The notes beneath the pieces are model-generated. The model did not search any database, was not told the DNA's origin, and worked only from the letters and a program-made list of their open reading frames with translations. The position numbers and the translations under genes are program-made. From CAYNNP01 sp964398215 (GTDB taxonomy: Bacteria; Planctomycetota; Planctomycetia; Pirellulales; Pirellulaceae), in NCBI GenBank assembly GCA_964398215.1, contig CAYNNP010000218.1, positions 1 to 11,426 on the forward strand: a stretch of DNA of 11,426 bases, written 5' to 3'. Below, piece by piece: positions 1 to 6,792 of this stretch. Numbering within the stretch: position 1 is the stretch's first letter; every line of letters begins with the position of its first letter.

Positions 1-31
1 CGGCTCACGGAAATGTGCTGCGCATCAATAG

Positions 32-45
32 ACTCTTGGCGAGTT
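32..45. repeat. Copy 1 of a 14-base hairpin-forming motif
   Basis: ACTCTTGGCGAGTT, identical to 5299-5312, ends 3 bases beyond the OleC-like gene stop. The ACTC/GAGT core can pair across a 5-base loop, but the stem here is only about 4 bases. Both copies sit just 3' of minus-strand genes. Confidence 0.4.
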
Positions 46-48
46 TCG

Positions 49-1761
49 TTACGTGGGTGTGGCGTCGCCTGAACTTTCGCTTGCTAATTCGGTTGCTAGT
101 TGCTCGCGAAAGATCTTGCTGTTGTGGCGGATGTCGACGGGTAAGGGATTGTCGCGGATTACGATTTCTTGGATCGAGCGTGTGATCGGATTCCGTGAGC
201 CCAACTCGAGCAATTCGGTTTTCAACTGACTCTTTTGCTGCTCGGTTGCTGGCTTGCTGTCGGCCAGTTCGACAATCATCACGGGGTCTTGATGGGGACG
301 TTCGCCGCGTGGCACGAGTGCAGATCGATAGACTGCGGGATGCGTGTTGAATATCGCTTCGCAGGGAACTGTAAAGAATGTTCGCTTTCCTTTGACCACT
401 CGATGCGTCTTGCGACCACAAAACCAAAAGCGATCTTGATCGTCTAGGTAACCGACATCGCCCATTCGATGCCAAATGCGTTCGCCATCGGCGACTTTAT
501 GAAACTGATTTTGGTCAGCTCGCACCACGTACTGTTTGGTGACCATCGGACCGGTCACCATCAGTTCGCCGATCTTGCCCTTGGGTACATCGTTGGCCTC
601 CGAGATATCTTTTATGGGGCCATCATTGATTTCGATGATTCGCCACTGAACATCCGGAAAGCGGGTTCCAACACAAACTCCCTTTCCTTTTGCGGCTGCT
701 GGTCCGGTTTGCGTGATGACTTGACGCGATTCGATCGACGCGATTGGCAAGGCTTCGGTTGCACCATAGGGCGTATTGATATCAGCATCGTCGGCGACAA
801 GTTTTCGCAGTCGCAACAGCGTCGATGCGGGCACCGGCGCTCCGGCGGAAAGGATGCGTTTGAGTGTAGGAAAAGGTTTTTCGGCATCTTTTGAAGGCCG
901 CGACTCTGCCCACCGCACGACCGTATTCCAAAGCGCCGGCGACCCAAACGCTTGGTCGACTTCCCACTGCTGGGCCGCTTCGACCAAACGTTCTGGGTTC
1001 ACGTCGGCTGGCCGCGTCGGGTCCATGTCGGGAATGATCGTTGTCACGCCCATGACCGCATCGAACAATCCGAACAATGGAAAGCAAGCCAGGTCACGTG
1101 AGCCGCGATGGATATCATAACGCTCGCGAATCCGGTCAACCTGTGCATGAAATGTTCCATGCGTGTACAAGACGCCTTTCGGTGGTCCAGTACTGCCTGT
1201 GGTAAAGATCACCGCCGCATCGTCGGTACGTTGAATCTTGGGCCGTTCGATTTCGCTGGCACGTTCGCGCCCCAGTTTCTCGATCGCCTTCAGCGTCTTG
1301 CCTCTCCAAAACCAGCGTCGCCCGACGGTCACATTCCATTTTGCGTTTGGGAATCGATGGCGCAAGACCGTTCGGATAGCTTGTGCTTTAGGGATACCGA
1401 CAAAACCATCGGGCTCCGCTTCACTCAAGCACTTGATTAAATGCTGACGTCCCATTCCCGGGTCGATCAAGACCACAACGACGCCAGCCTTCATCAGCGC
1501 GAGCACCAGTTCGATGAATTGGCCACTGAACGGAACCAGCATTACGATTCGCATTCCTGGACGAATGCCCCATGCAACCAAGCCTTTCGCGATTGCCTCG
1601 GTACGATCGTCCAAGTTTTGGAATGTTGTCAGCGAGTAGTCGCGCATTCCATCTGCCGACGGCGGGCCACTTGGTTCGGCGATTGCAATCGCACTGGGCA
1701 TCAGCGACGCAACGATCTTTACACGTGAAGCAACGTTGCCATCAATGTCTTGGCCGCTCAT
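49..1761 (-). CDS. oleC: OleC-like AMP-binding (ANL) synthetase
   Basis: A 570-residue member of the ANL superfamily, which activates carboxylic acids as acyl-adenylates. Visible motifs are the phosphate loop TTGSTGPPKG (187-196), the A5 motif YGATE (332-336), the GDVGYLD motif (434-440), the hinge/ribose-binding region ending in R450, and a C-terminal lysine K549 in RHNSKIFRE. The stretches CFPLFGLFDAVMG (226-238) and IPDMDPTRPADVNP (243-256) are what I associate with OleC, the enzyme that turns beta-hydroxy acids into beta-lactones in long-chain olefin synthesis; many annotations call such proteins fatty-acid CoA ligases. The start ATG overlaps the stop of the upstream ATP-grasp gene as ATGA, and a GGAG lies 7 bases upstream, so translation is probably coupled. 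No OleA (thiolase), OleB (hydrolase) or OleD (reductase) gene is visible; only 48 noncoding bases remain downstream before the window edge. ANL assignment is near certain; OleC substrate chemistry is inferred from resemblance. Acyl-CoA ligase is the main alternative. Confidence 0.85.
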   Translation of the reverse strand: MSGQDIDGNVASRVKIVASLMPSAIAIAEPSGPPSADGMRDYSLTTFQNLDDRTEAIAKGLVAWGIRPGMRIVMLVPFSGQFIELVLALMKAGVVVVLIDPGMGRQHLIKCLSEAEPDGFVGIPKAQAIRTVLRHRFPNAKWNVTVGRRWFWRGKTLKAIEKLGRERASEIERPKIQRTDDAAVIFTTGSTGPPKGVLYTHGTFHAQVDRIRERYDIHRGSRDLACFPLFGLFDAVMGVTTIIPDMDPTRPADVNPERLVEAAQQWEVDQAFGSPALWNTVVRWAESRPSKDAEKPFPTLKRILSAGAPVPASTLLRLRKLVADDADINTPYGATEALPIASIESRQVITQTGPAAAKGKGVCVGTRFPDVQWRIIEINDGPIKDISEANDVPKGKIGELMVTGPMVTKQYVVRADQNQFHKVADGERIWHRMGDVGYLDDQDRFWFCGRKTHRVVKGKRTFFTVPCEAIFNTHPAVYRSALVPRGERPHQDPVMIVELADSKPATEQQKSQLKTELLELGSRNPITRSIQEIVIRDNPLPVDIRHNSKIFREQLATELASESSGDATPT

Positions 1762-2702
1762 TTTGAAACTCCATGGCCCGCTGTGTTAGACAATCTCGCG
1801 AGTGTTGCCACGATTTGGTCCGCAATGCAAGCGTCCAAAACCCCTTGCGCGCCTTTCCAGCCTGGGATTGCGTTGACCTCCAATACTCGTCCTTGGCCGT
1901 CGTCGCTGTCCAGCACGTCGACCGAGGCAAAGTGAAGTCCAATGTTACTGCAGATATCTAGCGCCATGGCTCTTTGCTGTTCAGAAACGTCGATCCGGTG
2001 AACGTTCGCGCCGGTGGAAACGTTGGTCCGAAAGTCACTGTCGCTTTGGCGGCGAACTGCAAACACTTCGTCGCCAACGACCAGCAACCGTGTGTCGGCA
2101 CCACCTGGAGCGACAAACTTCTGGACGTAGAAAACCGCCGACAATCGCTCGAGCGTCGCAAACGTATACCACGCAAGTTGGCGATCTTTGATCCGCATCA
2201 CACCGCGACCTTCGCCGCCAAAAATCGGTTTTACAATGCAATCGCCACCAAGCGAATCGAAGGCATTCATTGCGCCGATGCGAGACTGAGAAACCATTGT
2301 TTCGGGAACAGGATAGCCGAGCGCCGCAACGCGATCGAGCGTCGCGAATTTGTCGATCGCAATCTCCAATGATCGCGGCGGGTTCAGTATGCATTGCCCC
2401 TGTTCGTAGCACGCATGCAAAATTGCCAGGCGAAAAGTAATCTGCTCCAACGACCCTGCTGGCATTGTCCGCGCTAGGATCGCATCGAACTGTCGCAGCG
2501 GACCTGCTGAACAGCGATACTGGCGGCTTCCGAGTTCACCGATTTGCGCCGACAGGGATTCGTAGTCGGCAAAAGAGATTTCGCTTTTTGCGCGATCAGC
2601 GGCAGCTTTCAATTGGCCAGCATGCCATCCTTCACCACAGCCCAAAACTAGGAATTTAGATTTGCCAATCGTTGTCACCGAGTCACCCAAGAAATGATTC
2701 AT
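1758..2702 (-). CDS. RimK-like ATP-grasp ligase of the H4MPT gene neighbourhood
   Basis: A 314-residue ATP-grasp protein. Such enzymes join a carboxylate to an amine through an acyl-phosphate, using ATP. Family signs are DKFATLDRVAALGYPVPET (117-135), the glycine-rich nucleotide loop VKPIFGGEGRGV (157-168), GADTRLLVVGDEVFAV (201-216) and the metal-binding end LEVNAIPGW (274-282, with E275 and N277). The N-terminal ~110 residues form the usual variable pre-domain. It lies directly downstream of mch. RimK-like ATP-grasp genes near mch are known from methylotroph and planctomycete C1 gene clusters, where they are linked to H4MPT biosynthesis or glutamylation; the exact substrate here is inference. 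I chose ATG 2702, which overlaps the mch end by 20 bases. An in-frame GTG at 2678, just past the mch stop, is possible, and a TTG at 2735 lies deeper inside mch. The 3' end overlaps the next gene by 4 bases. Confidence 0.88.
   Translation of the reverse strand: MNHFLGDSVTTIGKSKFLVLGCGEGWHAGQLKAAADRAKSEISFADYESLSAQIGELGSRQYRCSAGPLRQFDAILARTMPAGSLEQITFRLAILHACYEQGQCILNPPRSLEIAIDKFATLDRVAALGYPVPETMVSQSRIGAMNAFDSLGGDCIVKPIFGGEGRGVMRIKDRQLAWYTFATLERLSAVFYVQKFVAPGGADTRLLVVGDEVFAVRRQSDSDFRTNVSTGANVHRIDVSEQQRAMALDICSNIGLHFASVDVLDSDDGQGRVLEVNAIPGWKGAQGVLDACIADQIVATLARLSNTAGHGVSK
1769..1772 (-). promoter_or_regulatory. Ribosome binding site of the OleC-like gene
   Basis: GGAG on the minus strand sits 7 bases before the ATG at 1761, inside the last codons of the ATP-grasp gene. 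It supports this start and the ATGA translational overlap between the two genes. Confidence 0.6.
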
Positions 2703-3624
2703 GCAAGACAGCCGAATTGATCTTGCCGTTGGCAAACGTCTTTCCTGTTCGCAAATTATGGATCGTCACGACAGCAGGACTGAATAGCATCGGATCGACT
2801 TGATAAAAATCGTACTTGTAGTCTTTGAATATCTCCGCAAAAGGACGTCCGTAGTCTTTGGACGAACAACTGGGAACGCTCTCAATCACAGCTTCGATCG
2901 CTTCGTCATCGCAGTCGACAAACAAAGCCACCGTGGCCCCGTAAAGCATCGCGTCATTAGTGCGCCCGATGCCGGCAGCCATATCACCCGGTTTGGCTGG
3001 CGGGGGCAGTGGTGCATTGCCGGTTGCTGAAACGATTTTCGTCACATCAAACTTAAGCTCGTGCAGTTTGTGCATCGCCGTTTCGATGCTGCGTGCAACG
3101 ACTTGAACGCTGCCCGCAATGCATGTCGACGGTGCGATCGCCAAGTGTACTTTCTGAGCAGGGACGCCACATTCCGCTGCGATCAATTCAGCAGCTGATT
3201 CGGTCAGCATTTTGTCGGATTCCAAGACTCCAACGACCGCATCGGCTTGCGCGACCAGGTCCAATTCCTTGAGCACTTCCTCACGACCGCGAGACATCCG
3301 CATCGGTCCGCTGCCCATCGCAAAAAAGTCGTCCGTCTGGACGGGCCACCCGGCGTACTGTGCTCCCAGGCAGGCTTCCAAAGGCTGATCGGTGGAAACG
3401 AAAACTGAAAGATTGCTGATCAGTGTTTTAGAATCGGCGGGAACGATCGAAATCTCGGCTCGGTCGTCCATGCACAACTTGGCAAGCAGCAGTCCGGCAT
3501 TCAGCGAACTGGTTGTCTGCACGCCGGCATCCAGCACATTGACGCCTGCGATGTGGTGACGACGGACACCACGGCAGTCCCGTTCTGCGGCGAGATAAAG
3601 ATCAATTGTGCTGTTCGAATTCAT
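2683..3624 (-). CDS. mch: Methenyltetrahydromethanopterin cyclohydrolase
   Basis: A 313-residue protein matching Mch (EC 3.5.4.27), which interconverts 5,10-methenyl-H4MPT and 5-formyl-H4MPT in the cytoplasm. In bacteria this is a middle step of H4MPT-linked formaldehyde oxidation. Diagnostic stretches are NVLDAGVQTTSSLNAGLLLAK (29-49 region), DDFFAMGSGPMRM (98-110), APSTCIAGSVQVVARSIETA (164-183), APLPPPAKPGDMAAGIGRTNDAMLYG (204-229 region) and VDPMLFSPAVVTIHNL (276-291). Length agrees with the usual ~310-320 residues. ATG 3624 is taken as the start; the reading frame extends to a TTG at 3648, but ATG is preferred. No clear Shine-Dalgarno sequence precedes it. It is the first gene of a three-gene operon and is insulated from the regulator gene upstream by the stem-loop at 3706-3753, so its promoter should lie in about 3625-3705. 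Planctomycetes are the known non-proteobacterial holders of these genes. Partner genes (fae, mtdB, fhc) are not in the window. Confidence 0.95.
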   Translation of the reverse strand: MNSNSTIDLYLAAERDCRGVRRHHIAGVNVLDAGVQTTSSLNAGLLLAKLCMDDRAEISIVPADSKTLISNLSVFVSTDQPLEACLGAQYAGWPVQTDDFFAMGSGPMRMSRGREEVLKELDLVAQADAVVGVLESDKMLTESAAELIAAECGVPAQKVHLAIAPSTCIAGSVQVVARSIETAMHKLHELKFDVTKIVSATGNAPLPPPAKPGDMAAGIGRTNDAMLYGATVALFVDCDDEAIEAVIESVPSCSSKDYGRPFAEIFKDYKYDFYQVDPMLFSPAVVTIHNLRTGKTFANGKINSAVLHESFLG

Positions 3625-3705
3625 GCCAGCATCGTGGCAGTATTTCAACCAGTTGTCTACTGCCTAGCCCTAGGTTGCAGGGGGACAGTGGTGTGCTGGG
3701 TTTCG

Positions 3706-3753
3706 AAAAACCAAAAGACGACATGCTTTTACGGGAAAGCATGCCGCCTTTTG
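3706..3753 (-). terminator. Rho-independent terminator after the HTH-receiver gene
   Basis: Inverted repeat with 18-base arms (3712-3729 and 3736-3753) and a 6-base loop. On the plus strand two positions are A-C mismatches, but in minus-strand RNA the same two become G-U pairs, giving a fully paired stem. The stem is followed on the minus strand by GG and then five T (3710-3706). It lies 57 bases after the stop at 3811. The strand asymmetry fits a terminator for the minus-strand regulator gene and separates it from the mch operon. Confidence 0.8.
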
Positions 3754-3810
3754 ATGTGGTTGTTTCAGTCGCCATGGCAACTGTTGATGCGAGGCATCAA
3801 CAATTTCCAA

Positions 3811-4383
3811 TCAGACCAATTCCTTCTTTGCTCCAACGAGCGTCCGAAGTCTTTCTGCCAACAAGTGGGCGTCGAAAGGCTTCTTGAACGTTTCGTTGAT
3901 GCTACTGCGATCGAAGCTCATAGGCTGTCCATCATCAGGTAGCAGTGCAATTAGGATAACATCCGAAAAGTCGATGTTTTTGCGCAGATTTTGGCAAATC
4001 TGCACAGCCTCGATCTTACCGATCGAGAAGTCGACGATAATACAATCTGGATTGAAGCTTTCGGCTTGAATACCAGCTTCGAAACCGCTTGCAGCAACTG
4101 CTACTTTGAACGATTTCTCCGGCGGTAATTCTCGCTTCAAGTTTTCAATCAATACCTGGTCCTGGGCGACAAGCAGGCACTTGGCCATTGCTTCATCCTC
4201 CAGGTCACCCAGGGGCATACCGTGTTCCTTCAGGAATTTAATCAGGTATTCGCGCGGGATACGACGATCCTGAGATCCAGGGATACGGTAGCCTTTCAAA
4301 CGTCCCGAATCGAACCATTTGGATACGGTTCGGGGCGCAACTTTACAAATCTTGGCGACCTGTCCAGTCGTAAAGACCTTCAT
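3811..4383 (-). CDS. Helix-turn-helix regulator with C-terminal receiver-like domain
   Basis: A 190-residue protein with two parts. Residues 1-52 (MKVFTTGQVAKICKVAPRTV onward, then SKWFDSGRLKGYRIPGSQ) form an excisionase/MerR-type winged helix-turn-helix that binds DNA. Residues 67-187 resemble a response-regulator receiver: strand KCLLVAQDQ (68-76), a candidate phospho-accepting D118 in PDCIIVDFS, and the conserved lysine K168 in KKPF. The usual acidic pair is reduced to one aspartate (D75), and the switch Thr/Ser after the fourth strand appears to be alanine (A146 in LIALL), so phosphorylation-based signalling may be altered or lost. The domain order is reversed relative to OmpR or NarL regulators. 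No histidine kinase is nearby. ATG 4383 is preferred over an in-frame upstream start at 4422 because GGAGA lies 7 bases before it and the HTH begins there. A 9+9 base dyad lies just upstream (4422-4448), and a strong terminator follows. The target genes are unknown. Confidence 0.85.
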   Translation of the reverse strand: MKVFTTGQVAKICKVAPRTVSKWFDSGRLKGYRIPGSQDRRIPREYLIKFLKEHGMPLGDLEDEAMAKCLLVAQDQVLIENLKRELPPEKSFKVAVAASGFEAGIQAESFNPDCIIVDFSIGKIEAVQICQNLRKNIDFSDVILIALLPDDGQPMSFDRSSINETFKKPFDAHLLAERLRTLVGAKKELV

Positions 4384-4390
4384 ATCAGGC

Positions 4391-4395
4391 TCTCC
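4391..4395 (-). promoter_or_regulatory. Ribosome binding site that fixes the regulator start
   Basis: GGAGA on the minus strand, 7 bases upstream of ATG 4383. It is one of the clearest Shine-Dalgarno matches in the window and favours 4383 over the in-frame start at 4422. Confidence 0.65.
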
Positions 4396-4421
4396 ATAAC
4401 GCCTCGTTGGTTGTCCCTTCA

Positions 4422-4448
4422 AGTGATGGTGCGTCAGTAACCATCACT
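4422..4448. promoter_or_regulatory. Perfect 9-base dyad upstream of the HTH-receiver gene
   Basis: AGTGATGGT (4422-4430) and ACCATCACT (4440-4448) are exact inverted repeats separated by 9 bases. The element lies 39-65 bases before the ATG of the regulator. The centre-to-centre spacing of 18 bases is less than two helical turns but compatible with a dimeric DNA-binding site; a 5' leader hairpin is the alternative. An autoregulatory operator is an inference from position alone. Confidence 0.4.
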
Positions 4449-5298
4449 CTCGCGGCCATAGTCGCTTTTCCTTCAAACACTTTGCCGGTCCTGATCGGTC
4501 ACTTTGCTTCGTGGTGGGTCACTTGGCAAAATGAATGTTTGTCGTTAAACGCTGGGTCTGGCCAGCCGGCTCGCATCTTGCGACGCTTACCGAAATGGAA
4601 CTTGTGGTATTGGTTTTAAACAAGTCAACCGAACAAAGCTCGGTCTAGGGGTAGATACTGTTTGACTGGCGACCAACGCCCAACGTTCCGCTGAATCTGA
4701 CTGAGTGTTGTGGGTGTTACCAACACTTCGCCTTCTTCAGGAACGTTCGGCTATGGTCGCCGAATCAATCAACAGCTTCGGAACAAGTCTTCAGCTGCAG
4801 TTTGCTTTCGCTTCCCAGAATCCCCCCTGGGTTGGAATGAGCTTTCATTTGCCACCGACCACCACAATCATTGGCCCTGCCGAGGCAAAACCACAATTGA
4901 ACTGATCCAAACGAAAGTTCATCATCCGAGAGTTAATGTCGAGTAAAACCCTCCTAACTCTTTAGTGCGTTTGAAAAGGTTCAGACGGTATCAGCCAATT
5001 CTTGTGCCTCCAGCGGCTCAATCGATACTTGTGGCCGCCCGCAAATGGCTGAAAACTAACGGTTTTCGCGATTTTTTCGGTGAAATGAACAAGGCCCACC
5101 GCGCCGGTGCTACCTGCGAGTTTATTCAGAATTTTATTCTGAGCGTTGATTCAACAGTGTGAAACAACAGCCGGCGATTCCTCGCGGGGGTATCTATCTT
5201 ATGTACGTGGCACAGAAGTAACCGCCATTTACATTGCAGCCACGGAGAACGATCGGGCCCGCGTTCACGCGCTGGCACACTGAATCAACGCTACAGAA

Positions 5299-5312
5299 AC
5301 TCTTGGCGAGTT
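5299..5312. repeat. Copy 2 of a 14-base hairpin-forming motif
   Basis: ACTCTTGGCGAGTT occurs here and again at 32-45. Here the minus-strand form GGAACTC-GCCAA-GAGTTTC can fold as a 7-base stem (one G-U pair) with a 5-base loop. It lies about 64 bases downstream of the AIM24 stop, with no T-run following. It could be a weak transcription-end structure or a member of a dispersed repeat family. Confidence 0.4.
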
Positions 5313-5375
5313 CCGCGACACTCTATAGACACCTGGACAAAACGATAACACAGCATTGCTTGCTATCTTTCTGTC

Positions 5376-6440
5376 TCAATCTCCCATCAACATGTCGCCA
5401 ATGCCACCAAGCAGCGACCCTTCTCCTACTGAACGCCCACCCATTCCTGGAGTGGCACTTGAGATTCGTCCAGCGAATCGAGAAAACGGCAGCGACTGGA
5501 GCCACACGGGGCCAGGGCCTTCAACGGTCGCCAAGAACAGACCTTCGCCGCCAAAGAATGCGTTCTTGAGCCCACCCACAAACTGGATGTTGTAATTTAC
5601 CGATGGCCCCATCGCCATCAAGCAACCTGTGTCCAATTTCAGTTTTTCGCCAACTTGCAATTCTCGGTACATCATCGTTCCGCCGGCGTGGATCACCGCG
5701 ATGCCATCGCCTTTCAGCCTTTGCATGATGAAGCCTTCGCCACCGAACAAACCTGCACCAATCTTCTTTTGCAATGCGATATCAACCACGATGCCTCTCG
5801 CACCACAAAGAAAAGAATCCTTTTGGCAAATGATTTCGCCTCCCAGTTGATCCAAGTGCAAAGGAATCATCTTGCCGGGAAACGGCGATCCGAAAGCGAC
5901 CTTTTCTTGGCGTGGGCCGGTGTTTGTAAATGTCGTCATGAACAACGACTCGCCCGTCAACATTCGCTTGCCAGCCGACATGGCTTTACTGATAAACGAA
6001 CCTTTCTGTTTCGATGGGTCGCCAAAGACAGCGGCCATTTCAATGTTGTCAGTCATGTACATCAGTGCCCCGGCTTCGGCAATCGTTTGTTCGCCGGGGT
6101 CCAATGTGATTTCGACATATTGTGCTTCGTGACCAAAGATTTCGTAGTCGATTTCGTCGCTGGACCGATTGCGTCCATCGTTGGATTGGCCTCCACGCAT
6201 TGTCAACGGCGCGCTGGTGATTTCCACATCGCCCGCCATGAACTCGTTGTCGCCATCAATGGTCGAATTGGCACCGCCACTGGAACTACTTGAAACTAAC
6301 TGCGTTGGCTGCGATTCCGCCGACATAAGGCTTCCTGGAATCACGAATTGCGCTCGGCATGTTTTGCATTCGACTTTTTTTCCAGCCATCGTCTCAGGCA
6401 CTTCGTAGTTTTTTCCACACTGCGGACAACTCAGTTGCAT
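5376..6440 (-). CDS. AIM24-family protein with N-terminal zinc ribbon
   Basis: A 354-residue protein. Residues 1-35 form a zinc ribbon (MJ0042-like) with CPQC (C5, C8) and CKTC (C25, C28). A Ser/Gly-rich linker follows at about 36-95. The rest (about 97-320) is an AIM24/TIGR00266-type domain: YEIFGHEAQYVEITLDPGE near 99-117, EAGALMYMTDNIEM (122-135), GEIICQKDSFLCGA (201-214), LFGGEGFIMQRLKGDG (231-246), IHAGGTMMYRELQVGE (250-265) and NAFFGGEGLFLATVEGPG (293-310). Bacterial AIM24 proteins are usually about 220-270 residues, so the excess length comes from the zinc ribbon and linker. The biochemical role of the family is unknown; the name comes from a yeast mitochondrial protein. No signal peptide or membrane segment is evident, so it is probably cytoplasmic. 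The gene stands alone, divergent from the lipoprotein gene. The ATG 6440 lies directly before the zinc ribbon. Only a weak GAG precedes it. Confidence 0.9.
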   Translation of the reverse strand: MQLSCPQCGKNYEVPETMAGKKVECKTCRAQFVIPGSLMSAESQPTQLVSSSSSGGANSTIDGDNEFMAGDVEITSAPLTMRGGQSNDGRNRSSDEIDYEIFGHEAQYVEITLDPGEQTIAEAGALMYMTDNIEMAAVFGDPSKQKGSFISKAMSAGKRMLTGESLFMTTFTNTGPRQEKVAFGSPFPGKMIPLHLDQLGGEIICQKDSFLCGARGIVVDIALQKKIGAGLFGGEGFIMQRLKGDGIAVIHAGGTMMYRELQVGEKLKLDTGCLMAMGPSVNYNIQFVGGLKNAFFGGEGLFLATVEGPGPVWLQSLPFSRFAGRISSATPGMGGRSVGEGSLLGGIGDMLMGD

Positions 6441-6792
6441 TTTTGTTCTCGAAAAATGGGTTGTTGACGTTTGAAGCTACGAATGCAATTCTCGAACACA
6501 GGGTCAATACCGCAGAGTGTGAGAGGAGCAAGCGTCGCTGCATTTGATTGTAGGGGATCTGGCCTGGAACAAGCCATCGTTGTTGCGGTCGGAAAAGAAA
6601 TCAGGGCGTGCAGTTATAAAGCTGCGGAGTCTTGCAAGCTCTGAAGCAATGTTCACCACCTTGTATTCTCATTCGCTGCTGGCTTGGTCCCGAATACGAC
6701 GCTGTTGGTTCTTTGTTGCACACTAGAAAATTCAGGTTCGTTTTTGTGGCCGTCAGTTCCTGATGGCTCAACACCCGAGTAGACTTTGGCGC
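6441..6792. other. Divergent intergenic region
   Basis: About 350 bases between two divergently transcribed genes, so promoters for both should lie here. I found no promoter pair good enough to call; TTGACG at 6464-6469 lacks a good -10 partner. A 7-base inverted repeat, CATTTTT/AAAAATG (6438-6444 and 6452-6458), spans the AIM24 start codon and is AT-rich and weak. No gene, RNA or repeat is evident. Confidence 0.55.

Larger units (their letters stand above)
4384..5375. other. Long intergenic region without a convincing gene
   Basis: About 990 bases separate the regulator start from the end of the AIM24 gene. Short open frames exist (for example 4710-4946 and 4965-5162 on the plus strand), but they lack Shine-Dalgarno sequences, recognisable domains or natural-looking composition. 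The region must hold the regulator promoter. It contains the dyad at 4422-4448, small hairpins at 4704-4727 and 5126-5142, and the repeated short motif at 5299-5312. I see no tRNA, CRISPR array or transposase remnant. A small RNA or a decayed gene cannot be excluded. Confidence 0.6.

Noticed and set aside
612..947. Open frames inside the OleC-like gene on both strands
   Set aside because: They are out-of-frame shadows of the strongly supported AMP-binding protein; the same applies to frames inside acs, mch and the AIM24 gene.
2703..2735. Upstream TTG start for the ATP-grasp gene
   Set aside because: It would extend the overlap with mch to 53 bases and add residues without family resemblance; ATG 2702 is simpler.
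3625..3648. Upstream TTG start for mch
   Set aside because: ATG 3624 gives a normal-length Mch; the 8 extra residues have no support.
4640..4700. tRNA-like start around TCGGTCTAGGGGTAGATACT
   Set aside because: It recalls a D-arm, but there is no TTCGA-type T-arm, no pairing acceptor stem and no suitable anticodon stem at the right distance.
4704..4727. 7-base inverted repeat AGTGTTG/CAACACT
   Set aside because: Short arms, a 10-base loop, no T-run, and not at a gene end; likely chance.
4710..4946. 78-codon plus-strand open frame
   Set aside because: No RBS, no recognisable domain, and the composition looks random; it overlaps another equally open frame.
5126..5142. TCAGAAT-TTT-ATTCTGA hairpin
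   Set aside because: Perfect but AT-rich 7-base stem, about 230 bases past the AIM24 stop and without a following T-run on either strand.
4965..5162. 65-codon plus-strand open frame starting at GTG
   Set aside because: It has a basic N terminus but no RBS and no domain I recognise; too weak to call a gene, though a homology search could change this.
6438..6458. Inverted repeat CATTTTT/AAAAATG over the AIM24 start codon
   Set aside because: It could hide the start codon in RNA, but the stem is A-T only except for one end pair; too weak to propose as a translational switch.
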